A stretch of DNA of 64,000 nt from Stagnihabitans tardus (GTDB taxonomy: Bacteria > Pseudomonadota > Alphaproteobacteria > Rhodobacterales > Rhodobacteraceae), in NCBI RefSeq assembly GCF_009925085.1, contig NZ_JAABNR010000004.1, positions 215,108 to 279,107 on the forward strand, written 5' to 3'. The notes under the pieces were generated by a model that did not search any database, was not told the origin of the DNA, and was given only the letters and a program-made list of their open reading frames with translations. Position numbers and translations under genes: made by a program. Positions 19,564 through 30,617 of the stretch are shown one piece after another; position 1 is the first letter of the stretch; every line of letters starts with the position of its first letter.

Positions 19564-19623
19564 GATTCGCGATATGACAAGGAGTCGCTGGCATGATTCG
19601 CCAGTGATTCGACCACCCGATTC
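19564..19623. promoter_or_regulatory. Cluster of five GANTC sites upstream of rpoD
   Basis: GATTC at 19564, 19595, 19606 and 19619, and GAGTC at 19582, all between the dnaG stop and the rpoD start. GANTC is the target of the alphaproteobacterial cell-cycle methylase CcrM. Four of the five sites read GATTCG. Clustering of a motif normally scarce in such genomes suggests methylation-sensitive control; this is inference. Confidence 0.55.
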
Positions 19624-19645
19624 GCCCCACCTCGACGGAGCCCCC

Positions 19646-21646
<2,001 letters not shown>

Positions 21647-21652
21647 GAATTG

Positions 21653-21679
21653 CAGGCGCCGTATAGGCGCCTGTTTTTT
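21653..21679 (+). terminator. Intrinsic terminator of rpoD
   Basis: CAGGCGCC (21653-21660), loop GTATA, GGCGCCTG (21666-21673), then six T. A perfect 8-bp stem with a U-run, eight bases past the stop. Confidence 0.92.
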
Positions 21680-21692
21680 CGGGAGTCGTTTG

Positions 21693-22277
21693 ATGCGTTG
21701 GGAAGTTGCTTGTTCTGATTTTGGGATAGATGCTCTTTGTGAAGAGGGGCCTCGCATCTCGTCAAAAGCTCTATGGCATCTACCTGAGGCTTACCAAGTT
21801 CAGCAAAATCCAGAATTTGAACTCTTCGAAGAAGAAGAGTTGTTGGGTTTTACGGCGTCTCTGGATTTTCGATGCGGTGGACCGGAAGAGCCTAAACGGA
21901 TTTTGACTGAAAGCTGGACTTACTGCGGTATCAAGTCCTCGGGTGATTGGGACTTCAGTGGAACTCTTTTCTTGAATAGTGGGCACTTGTCATTCTGCTT
22001 TTTCCTTCCAGAACGCCAAATGGCTTCCCTTCATGCTAATCTATTGGCTGCGGTCGCGTCACCAAAGGCAATGAATTTTGTTATGCGCTTCAATGGACCG
22101 CTTATCATCGGAGATCGTAGCATCGCGGTCCAGCCGGAACTAAAGGAAAAGTGGTGGAACGGAGATTGTGAAATTGGACTGGTTGGTCATCCAAAGGTAA
22201 GCCTTGTCTTTGGTGATCTCGTTCCTCCGCACCCAACGTGGTCGGATTTGATTGCCCGCCATTCCCGAGAGATCTGA
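21693..22277 (+). CDS. AT-rich orphan gene of unknown function
   Basis: A 194-residue protein, MRWEVACSDFGIDALCEEGP, soluble and Trp/Phe-rich (FCFFLPERQ, ELKEKWWNGDCEIG). I do not recognise it. Its codons often end in A or T, in sharp contrast to rpoD before and the HlyU-like gene after, so it was probably acquired recently. It begins 13 bases after the rpoD terminator; GGGAG lies about eight bases before the ATG. A one-codon longer TTG start is possible. The lack of partner genes argues against a multi-gene island. Confidence 0.75.
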   Translation: MRWEVACSDFGIDALCEEGPRISSKALWHLPEAYQVQQNPEFELFEEEELLGFTASLDFRCGGPEEPKRILTESWTYCGIKSSGDWDFSGTLFLNSGHLSFCFFLPERQMASLHANLLAAVASPKAMNFVMRFNGPLIIGDRSIAVQPELKEKWWNGDCEIGLVGHPKVSLVFGDLVPPHPTWSDLIARHSREI

Positions 22278-22436
22278 TTTCCTCTGTAAGCCGGGACTCT
22301 CCGCATGCGTGGGCTGCATGCTTGCACGCACCACCCCGCCGCAAAGCAACGTGACATCACCCCCCCTACCGCCACCTTGAGCCCCTGACTCCGCCGACCA
22401 GCCCCAAATCCCTAACAAATCCTGAACGACATCCGC

Positions 22437-22483
22437 GAAATCCAAGGATTTCAACACCTTGCCCCCTCTTGCACGCGTGCAAG
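22437..22483. promoter_or_regulatory. Two perfect palindromes upstream of the HlyU-like gene
   Basis: GAAATCC-AA-GGATTTC (22437-22452) and CTTGCACGCGTGCAAG (22468-22483). They lie 75-120 bases ahead of the HlyU-like start, in the non-coding stretch 22278-22556. The second is a 16-bp perfect palindrome of the size bound by dimeric regulators. Operator role is inference. Confidence 0.45.
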
Positions 22484-22556
22484 CCCGCTGATTTCGCGCG
22501 CCCCCTTTTCCCCGCCCCCAAAATCCCCCATCCTGGGCCGCAAAACGGAGCCCCAA

Positions 22557-22826
22557 ATGTCCCTCCTCGCCCGCCTCTTCGGCAAAGCCCCCGCGAAAAC
22601 CCAAGACCCCATCCTCCACAAGGACTGCCGCATCTTCCCCGAGCCGCAGAAGGCCCCCGGCGGCTTCCGCGTCGCTGCCCGGATCGAGAAGGACTTCGAC
22701 GGGCAAACCCGGACCCACAACCTGATCCGCTCCGACATCCACGCCTCGCTCGATGACGCGACCGAGGCCTCCCTGGCCAAGGCCAGGCTCGCCATCGACC
22801 AGCTGGGCGACACGATCTTCTCCTGA
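22557..22826 (+). CDS. HlyU-family small protein
   Basis: An 89-residue protein of the HlyU family (MSLLARLFGK, then HKDCRIFPEPQKAPGGFRVA and RIEKDFDGQTRTHNLIRSD). The name comes from a Vibrio haemolysin activator, but alphaproteobacterial members are short, have no obvious DNA-binding helix-turn-helix and are of uncertain function. Normal length. It is followed 64 bases on by the MoxR ATPase gene with its own ribosome binding site. Confidence 0.8.
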   Translation: MSLLARLFGKAPAKTQDPILHKDCRIFPEPQKAPGGFRVAARIEKDFDGQTRTHNLIRSDIHASLDDATEASLAKARLAIDQLGDTIFS

Positions 22827-22890
22827 CCCCCACCTTGGTCGCCCTTGACCCGGGGCCGCCATCCCCTAGCCTCCGCCCAGGGAGGCCCAT

Positions 22891-23799
22891 ATGACCGACA
22901 TCTCTTCCATCGACGCCGTCGAGACCCTGCTTGCATCCCAAGGCTATGTCCCGGGCCGGGCGCTTTCGACCGTCACCTTCCTCGCCCTGAAGCTCGGCCG
23001 GCCGCTCTTCCTCGAGGGCGAGGCCGGGACCGGCAAGACCGAGATCGCCAAGACCATCGCCCAGGCGCTCGGCCGCCGCCTGATCCGCCTGCAATGCTAC
23101 GAGGGGCTGGATGCCACGACCGCCGTGGCCGATTGGAACTTCGCGGCCCAGATGGTCGCCCTTCGCACCGCCGAGGCCACCGGAGACCAGGACCGCGCCA
23201 GGCTGGAATCCGACCTCTTCTCCGACCGCTTCCTGATCGAACGGCCCCTCCTCGCCGCCATGCGCCCGCAACCCGGCGGCCCGCCCGTCCTCTTGATCGA
23301 CGAGATCGACCGCACCGATGCGCCCTTCGAGGCCTTCCTCCTCGAGGCGCTTTCCGACTTCCAGGTCACCATCCCCGAGCTTGGCACGATCCGCGCCGAG
23401 ACCCCGCCCATCGTCATCCTGACCTCGAACCGCACGCGCGAGGTCCATGACGCGCTCAAACGCCGCTGCCTTTACCACTGGGTCGATTACCCGGGCTTCG
23501 AACGCGAGATGCAGATCCTGCAGTCGCGCATCCCGGGGCTCAGCCAGACCCTCTCCGCCCAGGCCGTGGCCTTCGTCCAGCGCCTGCGCCGTGAGGATCT
23601 CTTCAAGCGGCCGGGGGTAGCCGAGACCATCGACTGGGCCAAGTGCCTCCTGGCTTTGGACGCCCTGACCCTCTCGCCCGAGGTCATCGGCGATACGCTC
23701 GGGGCCATCCTGAAATACCAGGACGACATCCAGCGCATCGAGGGCGCGCCCGCGAAGAAGATGCTGGACGAGATCCGCAGCCAGCTGGAAATGGCGTGA
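22891..23799 (+). CDS. coxD: MoxR-family AAA+ ATPase (CoxD-like)
   Basis: A 302-residue AAA+ chaperone. Walker A GEAGTGKT is at 43-50 and Walker B VLLIDEID at 133-140; the sensor region is VILTSNRTREVHDALKRRC. In carboxydotrophs CoxD helps assemble the copper/molybdenum centre of the Cox enzyme, working with the VWA protein CoxE. Here it overlaps the CoxE-like gene by one base (TGATG), which supports that pairing. GGGAGG precedes the ATG. The gene name is by analogy of sequence and neighbourhood. Confidence 0.9.
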   Translation: MTDISSIDAVETLLASQGYVPGRALSTVTFLALKLGRPLFLEGEAGTGKTEIAKTIAQALGRRLIRLQCYEGLDATTAVADWNFAAQMVALRTAEATGDQDRARLESDLFSDRFLIERPLLAAMRPQPGGPPVLLIDEIDRTDAPFEAFLLEALSDFQVTIPELGTIRAETPPIVILTSNRTREVHDALKRRCLYHWVDYPGFEREMQILQSRIPGLSQTLSAQAVAFVQRLRREDLFKRPGVAETIDWAKCLLALDALTLSPEVIGDTLGAILKYQDDIQRIEGAPAKKMLDEIRSQLEMA

Positions 23800-25037
23800 T
23801 GGAGCTCCCGGAGCTGACCGTTCAGGACGACGGCAGGCTCGCCCAGAACATCACCCATTTCGCCCGGGCGCTGCGCAAGGCGGGCTTCCGGCTTGGCCCC
23901 GGCCGCATCCTTCAGGCGCTGGAGGCGGTCCAGGCCGCCCCTTTCACCTCCCGCGCCGATTTCTTCTGGACGCTGCATGCCTGCTTCGTCTCCAAGCCCG
24001 AAGAGCGCCTGGTCTTCGAACAGGTCTTCCGGCTTTACTGGCGCGATCCGCGTTACCTTGACCATATGATGAGCCTGATGCTGCCCCAGGTGAAGGGCTC
24101 TTACAACGAGCGCAAGGCTGCCCCCGGGGAAAAGCGCGCGGCCCAGTCGCTTCTGGACCTGCCCCCGCCTCCGCCCCAGGAAGAGGGCGAGGAGGAGATC
24201 GAGATCGATGCCTCGGCCACGGCGGCGGCGACCGAACGCCTGAGGACGCTCGATTTCGAACAGATGTCGGTGGAGGAAATCGCCGAGGCCAAAAGGATGC
24301 TCGCGCGGCTCACGCTGCCGGTGCAGCCGCTGGTGTCCCGCCGGATGACCCCCGGCGGCCAGGCGAGGGTCGACCGCGCCGCCACGATGCGCGCGGCCCT
24401 GCGGCGCGGCGACCTCGGGCGCTTGGCCTTTCAGAACCCCCGGCTGAAGTGGCCGAACCTGGTGGCGCTTTGCGATATCTCGGGCTCGATGAGCCAGTAT
24501 TCCCGCATGGTGCTGCATTTCCTCCATGCCGTGATGAATGCGAGGGGGCAGGGCTGGGCCCAGGTCCATGCCTTCACCTTCGGCACCAGGCTGACCAACA
24601 TCACCCGCCATCTGCATCAGCGCGACGTGGATGCCGCGCTGGCCGCTGCGGGGGCCGAGGCGCAGGACTGGCAGGGCGGCACGCGGATCGGCCAGTGCCT
24701 GCATGCCTTCAACCAGGACTGGAGCCGCCGCGTCCTGGGGCAGGGGGCGGTGGTCCTCCTGATCTCGGACGGGCTCGACCGCGACCCGCCCGAGGCGCTT
24801 TCCTTCGAGATGAAGCGCCTGAGCCTTTCGGCCCGCCGCCTGATCTGGGTGAACCCCCTCTTGCGCTGGGACGGCTTTCTGCCGAAAGCCCAAGGCATCC
24901 GCGCCATGCTGCCCCATTGCGACGCCTTCCGCGCGGGCCATTCCATCGCCACGCTCGAGGGCCTCGCCCGCGCCATCTCCGACCCCCAGGACCGGGGCGA
25001 GCGCGACCGGCTCCTCTCCCACTTGCGCGACGGCTGA
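23799..25037 (+). CDS. coxE: VWA-domain maturation protein (CoxE-like)
   Basis: A 412-residue CoxE family protein. The N-terminal half is helical, with a Pro/Glu-rich linker at about 122-134 (PPPPPQEEGEEE). The C-terminal von Willebrand A domain has an intact metal-binding DISGS at 226-230 followed by LLISDGLDRDP. It is believed to cooperate with the MoxR ATPase in metal-centre maturation of molybdenum hydroxylases. I chose ATG 23799 because it overlaps the preceding stop; the longer frame upstream is a shadow of the MoxR gene. Confidence 0.9.
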   Translation: MELPELTVQDDGRLAQNITHFARALRKAGFRLGPGRILQALEAVQAAPFTSRADFFWTLHACFVSKPEERLVFEQVFRLYWRDPRYLDHMMSLMLPQVKGSYNERKAAPGEKRAAQSLLDLPPPPPQEEGEEEIEIDASATAAATERLRTLDFEQMSVEEIAEAKRMLARLTLPVQPLVSRRMTPGGQARVDRAATMRAALRRGDLGRLAFQNPRLKWPNLVALCDISGSMSQYSRMVLHFLHAVMNARGQGWAQVHAFTFGTRLTNITRHLHQRDVDAALAAAGAEAQDWQGGTRIGQCLHAFNQDWSRRVLGQGAVVLLISDGLDRDPPEALSFEMKRLSLSARRLIWVNPLLRWDGFLPKAQGIRAMLPHCDAFRAGHSIATLEGLARAISDPQDRGERDRLLSHLRDG

Positions 25038-25056
25038 AAAGAGGCACACTCCGCCC

Positions 25057-25991
<935 letters not shown>

Positions 25992-25995
<4 letters not shown>

Positions 25996-26975
25996 AATTC
26001 GGCCCCGTCCCCCGTGAAAGCGCCTTGGGCCATATCCTCGCCCATTCCGAACAGGGCGCCCAGGGCAAGATCCCCAAGGGCAAGGTCCTGACGGCGGAGG
26101 ACCTGGCGGCGCTGTCGCACCTGGCCGAACTGACCACCGCCGAACTCGCCCCCGGCGATATCCCCGAGAACGAGGCCGCAGCCCTCTTGGCCAAGGCGCT
26201 CTTGCCCGATGACCCGGGCCTCGCCCTGACCCCCCCCCATGCGGGAAGGGTGAACCTGACCGCGACACGGCCCGGGATCCTGGCGCTGGACCCTGCCGAG
26301 GTCCTCGCCCTGAACCGCCTCGACCCGGCCTTGACGCTGGCCACCCTGCCGCTCCATGCCCGCGTCTCGCCCGGCACCCTGGTCGGCACGGTCAAGGTGA
26401 TCACCTATGCCGTGGCGGGGGATAGCCTGGCCGAGGCGCTCCTCCGCGCCCCGAAGCTGCGCATCCTGCCCGTGACAAGGCCAAGCGCCTGCCTGATCCT
26501 GACCTCCACCGTCACCCCCGACAAGCTCTTGCAGAAGGGCCGCGACGCCATCGCGCGGCGCCTGGCGCGCCTCGGTATGACCCTCACCGAGACCCACCGC
26601 CTGCCCCATGACGAGCAAGCCATCGCCGAGGCCATCGCCGGCTCCTCCGCCGACCTGATCCTGATCCTGACCGGCGCCGCCACTTCCGACCTCTACGACA
26701 CCGCCCCCCAGGCGCTCCGCCGTGCGGGCGGCCATGTCCAGCGCTTCGGCATGCCCGTCGACCCCGGCAACCTGCTCTTCCTGGGGAGCCTTGGCGCCAC
26801 CCCTGTCATCGGCCTCCCCGGCTGCACCCGCTCCCCGGCGCTCAACGGCGCGGATTGGGTGCTGGAGCGCGTGGCCTGCGGCCTGCAAGTCACCGACGAC
26901 GACATCGCCGCCATGGGAGTCGGCGGCCTGTTGAAGGAAATCCCGATCAGGGGCCAGCTCCGCGAAAAGCCCTGA
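25992..26975 (+). CDS. Molybdopterin-binding (MoCF-domain) protein
   Basis: A 327-residue protein. The C-terminal half (about 150-325) is a MoCF/molybdopterin-binding domain: ILTGAATSDLYDTAPQALR, and NLLFLGSLGATPVIGLPGCTRSPALNGADWVL. The N-terminal half resembles the leader of molybdopterin-binding/nucleotidyltransferase fusions; here the MobA-like nucleotidyltransferase half is absent. It probably handles cofactor (cytidylation or transfer) for the Cox enzyme. Start overlaps the XdhC-like stop by four bases. Three repeat tails follow directly. Confidence 0.85.
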
Positions 26976-26980
26976 CCCCC

Positions 26981-27133
26981 CTTTCAACTTGGCCCAAATA
27001 CTCTCTTGCCGCCAGTAAGGCTGCGGCCCCCCTTTCAATTTGGCCCAAATACTCCCTTGCGACCGATCCGCCGCGCCCCCGCCCCTTTCATACTTGCCCA
27101 AATATCCCGGGGGTTTGGGGGCAGCGCCCCCCT
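26981..27133 (-). repeat. Array of three repeat tails plus hairpin
   Basis: Minus-oriented tails at 26981-27005, 27032-27056 and 27085-27113 (plus-strand CTTTCAACTTGGCCCAAATA, CTTTCAATTTGGCCCAAATA, CTTTCATACTTGCCCAAATA). Start-to-start spacing is 51 and 53 bases. The third continues into GGGGGC-AGC-GCCCCC, ending next to the stop of the histidine kinase gene, whose orientation it shares. No gene lies in 26976-27133. Confidence 0.8.
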
Positions 27134-29296
27134 TCAGCCGTCCCGCAGAAACGCCGCCAGGGCCCCGGGCGCAATCGGCTTGGGCAGAACCCCCACCCGC
27201 CCGCCACGCAAGGCCTCCGACCGATCCGCCGTGATGAGCCTGACCGCCATGCCCGCCGCCCGCAAGCGCTCCGCCACCGCCAGCCCATCCATCCCCGCGC
27301 CCAAGCGGTAATCGATCAGCCCCCGGTCGGGCAGGATGCCGATCTCGTCCAAGAGCGCCAGCGCCTCCTCGCCCGAGGCGGCCTCGATGACCTGCACCCC
27401 CCAGCCCTCCAGCAAAAGCGCCAGCGCCCGGCGGAGTTCCGCGTCGTTTTCCACCAAGAGGACGATCAGGTCGCCCAGGCCCTGCGGAGCCCCCTCGGGC
27501 ACCGCCACGGCCCGAAGCTCTCCCTCCGCCAGCGGCAGGGTCACCGCAAAGCGCGAGCCCCGCCCCAGCTCGGTGTCCAGCGCCAGGGGATGGCCCAGCA
27601 AAGCGCAGGCCCGCTCGACGATGGCAAGGCCAAGCCCCATCCCCTCGCTGGCCGAGGCCCGGGCGCCAAGCCGGTGGAACTCGCGGAAGATCGCCTGGCG
27701 CTCGGCCTGGGGTATCCCGGGCCCGGTGTCGATCACCTCGACCCGGACCGCGCCCGAGAGATGCCGCACCCCCACCAGGACCCGGCCCGACGCCGTATAG
27801 CGGATCGCATTGCCGATCAGGTTCTGCAGGATGCGCCGCAGATAGGTCGCATCCGAATCCACCACCGCGCCCGAGGCCAGGACCTTGAAGTCCAGCCCCT
27901 TGCGCGCCGCCATGGGTCCGAATTCATCCCGCAGCCGTGCAAGCAGGGGCCCCAGGGCCACTGCCCCCACATCCAGCGCCGCCCGCCCGCTCTCCAGCTT
28001 GGATATGTCCAAGAGCGCTGCCAGGATCTCCTCGACCGACGAGAGCGCATTGCGCGCTTTGATCACCGTCTCGCCCGCGCGCCAGGGCAGGGCCTCATCG
28101 GCGAGACTGGCCAGGAAGAGCTTCGCCGCCGACAAGGGCTGCAAGAGGTCATGGCTTGCGGCGGCGACGAACCGCGCGCGGGCGGCATTGGCCTGTTCGG
28201 CGCGGGCCAGGGCCTCGGCCAGCTCTTCGGTCCGCGCCGCCACCCGTCGCTCCAGCGTCTCGTTGGCCTCGGCCAGGGCGCGCTGGGCCACCCTTTCGGC
28301 GGTGATGTCCGAGAAGGAGACCACGAAGCCCCGATCCGGCATGTCCTGGCCCTGGACCGAGACGACATGGCCATTGGCTCGCATCAGCTCGAAGGCCAGG
28401 GCCGGGCGCGGCTCGCGCAGGGCGGCCCAGGCGGCAACCTGGGACAGCGTCGCCCCCCGCACCTCCATCCCCGCGACCTGGGCCAGAAGGGCTGCGAACT
28501 CCAGCCCCACGGGCAGGCGGGCCAGGGGCAAAGACAGAACCTCCGCCAGCCGCCGGTTGAAGCCCACGAGCCTTTCGCCCGCGTCAAAGACCCCCACCCC
28601 TTGCGTCAGGTGATCCAGCGTCGCCTTGACCCGGATCGCCTGGTCGTCCAGGAGCTTGCCGCGCTCCAGCCGCTCCGTGCGGATCACCTGGGTCAGGTCG
28701 GTGTGCAGGATCACCGTGCCGCCCTCGCCCGTCCGATGTTCGCTGACCTGGAGCCAGCGGTCCCCCGTCAGCGCCACGATGAAGGTGACGGCCCGGTCGG
28801 CGTGACGCTCCATCCGACGCCGCGCCCAGTCCTCGGGCGCCTCACCGGCCTGGCGCAAGAGGTCCTCCGAGAGCGAGACCGCGCGGACATAATCGGCAAA
28901 GGCCATGCCGGGTTTCAGCTGGCCATGGACATTGCGCAGGGGCCGGCCAAAGCGCGCATTGGCCAGGACCAGCCGGTCGGCGCCGTCAAACAGCGCAAAG
29001 CCGTCCTCGACCGTCTCGATGGCAGAGGCGAGGTTCCCGCGCGCGGCCTCGGCCTCGGCCATGGCCTCGCCCAGCCGGGCGTTCGAGCGGTTCAGCATGT
29101 CGAGCGCGCGTTCCAGGTCGGCAGTGCGGGCGCGGACCTGGTCTTCCAGAAGAACCGCGCGCTGAAACTGCGCATAGGCCGCGCCCTGGTCGTCACTGGC
29201 CTCCTCCACCCGGCGCATCAGGGCCTCGGCGATGGTGACAAGCTTGTCGCGGGAGACTTCCGGAGTATCGGAGGGGTTGATCAGCGGATGCATCAT
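27134..29296 (-). CDS. NahK/ErcS-type hybrid histidine kinase
   Basis: A 720-residue cytoplasmic sensor kinase without membrane helices. An N-terminal coiled region (to about 90) leads to two PAS-like domains (about 90-205 and 220-335, the second ending in VSFSDITAERVAQ). A coiled linker precedes the kinase core with phospho-acceptor His382 in AAASHDLLQPL, N box NLIGNAIRYT and G boxes DTGPGIP and GMGLGLAIV. The C-terminal receiver has Asp663 in LIDYRLG. The start overlaps the FIST stop (ATGA). With FIST and a LuxR-type regulator it forms a sensory unit seen elsewhere controlling alcohol or energy metabolism. Confidence 0.9.
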   Translation of the reverse strand: MMHPLINPSDTPEVSRDKLVTIAEALMRRVEEASDDQGAAYAQFQRAVLLEDQVRARTADLERALDMLNRSNARLGEAMAEAEAARGNLASAIETVEDGFALFDGADRLVLANARFGRPLRNVHGQLKPGMAFADYVRAVSLSEDLLRQAGEAPEDWARRRMERHADRAVTFIVALTGDRWLQVSEHRTGEGGTVILHTDLTQVIRTERLERGKLLDDQAIRVKATLDHLTQGVGVFDAGERLVGFNRRLAEVLSLPLARLPVGLEFAALLAQVAGMEVRGATLSQVAAWAALREPRPALAFELMRANGHVVSVQGQDMPDRGFVVSFSDITAERVAQRALAEANETLERRVAARTEELAEALARAEQANAARARFVAAASHDLLQPLSAAKLFLASLADEALPWRAGETVIKARNALSSVEEILAALLDISKLESGRAALDVGAVALGPLLARLRDEFGPMAARKGLDFKVLASGAVVDSDATYLRRILQNLIGNAIRYTASGRVLVGVRHLSGAVRVEVIDTGPGIPQAERQAIFREFHRLGARASASEGMGLGLAIVERACALLGHPLALDTELGRGSRFAVTLPLAEGELRAVAVPEGAPQGLGDLIVLLVENDAELRRALALLLEGWGVQVIEAASGEEALALLDEIGILPDRGLIDYRLGAGMDGLAVAERLRAAGMAVRLITADRSEALRGGRVGVLPKPIAPGALAAFLRDG

Positions 29297-30438
29297 GCCT
29301 CCGGCGCGCAAGGCGCCCCCTCTGAGCCCGGCGCGTAAAGCGCCACGCCGGTCATCGTCTGGTTGACATGCAGCGCGCCGAACTGCTCGCCATAGGTCGA
29401 GAATCCCGTGACCCGATGGCGCTGCAAGATGCGCGAAAGCTCTCCGGCCACCTGTTTCTCCTCGGCCTCGATCCGGCGCAGGATGCAGTCGCAGGCCAGG
29501 ATCGCCCCGGGCTGGCCCAGGCGGTCGAGCTCGTCTTCCAGGTGGCGGGCCATGTTCATCGGCTCGGCCAGGCGCAGCACCAGGCCCTCGTCGATGGCCG
29601 AGAAGAAGACCAGGTCGCCATTGGGCAGCATCCGCTGGATCGACCGCACATGATGCCGCCCCCCCAGGCGCACGACAACCGGATGGGCGGCAAAGGTAAA
29701 GGTCGTCAGCTGGCCAGGGTCCTTGCCCAGAAGCCGCGCATAGGCCAGCGCCGCGGGCTCGGCATTGATCTGGCGCACCACCCGGGCCGAGGGGTCCGCC
29801 TCGGTCACCACCATCCGCACCTCGGAAGGCACCAGGTGATCGAGCGAAAAGACCCTGACCCCGCAGGCGGTCCGCACGAAGGAGACCACCGCCGCATCGC
29901 GCCAGACCCTCCCCCCCGCGATGACGAAGGTCGCTCGGAAATCCAGCCCGTCGCCGGCCGATCCGCCGAACAAGGGCACCGGCCCAAGCCCCATGGCCAG
30001 CGCGGCGGCCAGCTCGTCCTCGCGCATGGACAGGCCATCGACCATGACGAAGGCGAACTCACCCGGCCAAAGCGGGCGCGCCTGGGCCAGCCTTTCGCGG
30101 GCCCGGATCAGCTCGGCCACCAGTCCCTCGCGCGAGATGCCGCCGAGGTCCGGCAGAAACACCGTCTCGACCGCGAAATGACTGGTGGGCAGGCCCAGGG
30201 CCACGACCGTCTCTTCGGTATAGCCCCCCGCCCCGATCTCTCCCGCCGTGGTGCAGCCCACGACCCTTGCCCCCGGCCAGGCCAGGGCCGCGCCCTGAGC
30301 GATTCGTCCGATCTCGGCCTTGGGCGAGCAAAAGAGCAGGACCTCGGCAAAGGGCCCCGGCCCCAGGCCCCGGGCCAAAGTCCCCGCCACATCCCCCGAC
30401 CAGGCCGAGACCTCCGCCCGCCGCACCAGCTCTTCCAT
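29293..30438 (-). CDS. FIST-domain sensor protein
   Basis: A 381-residue protein with FIST_N (VVGCTTAGEIGAGGY, LFGGSAGDGLDF) and FIST_C (LGGRHHVRSIQRM, ILACDCILRRIEAEEKQ, HVNQTMTGVALYAP) domains. FIST proteins are soluble sensory proteins thought to bind small ligands and pass signals to kinases. It is coupled to the following kinase gene by ATGA. ATG 30438 has AGGGAGG four bases upstream; the longer open frame runs through repeats and is rejected. Confidence 0.9.
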   Translation of the reverse strand: MEELVRRAEVSAWSGDVAGTLARGLGPGPFAEVLLFCSPKAEIGRIAQGAALAWPGARVVGCTTAGEIGAGGYTEETVVALGLPTSHFAVETVFLPDLGGISREGLVAELIRARERLAQARPLWPGEFAFVMVDGLSMREDELAAALAMGLGPVPLFGGSAGDGLDFRATFVIAGGRVWRDAAVVSFVRTACGVRVFSLDHLVPSEVRMVVTEADPSARVVRQINAEPAALAYARLLGKDPGQLTTFTFAAHPVVVRLGGRHHVRSIQRMLPNGDLVFFSAIDEGLVLRLAEPMNMARHLEDELDRLGQPGAILACDCILRRIEAEEKQVAGELSRILQRHRVTGFSTYGEQFGALHVNQTMTGVALYAPGSEGAPCAPEA

Positions 30439-30485
30439 CCCGCCTCCCTCTCCCCTGGCATGCGCTGCCCCCGCCGCCACTTTCT

Positions 30486-30600
30486 CTTTCACACTGCTCA
30501 AATATCCCACGGGGGTCCGGGTGTGTGAAACCCCCGGCTTTGCCACGGGTCCGGGGGTGTGAAACCCCCGGCTTTGCCACGGGTCCGAGGGTGTGCCCCC
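30486..30600 (-). repeat. Repeat tail plus 34-bp tandem repeat
   Basis: A minus-oriented tail (plus-strand CTTTCACACTGCTCAAATA, 30486-30504, then TCCCACGGGG) runs into two and a half copies of a 34-bp unit containing GAAACCCCCGGCTTTGCCAC (phase points 30516, 30550, 30584). It lies between the LuxR-type regulator stop (30618) and the FIST start, in their orientation. Confidence 0.75.
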
Positions 30601-30617
30601 CCAAGGCCCGCCCCCGC

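Noticed and set aside
26981..27113. CRISPR array
   Set aside because: Three similar units at about 52 bp spacing, but the repeats are imperfect, the spacers are short GC-rich intergenic sequence, and no cas gene is present.
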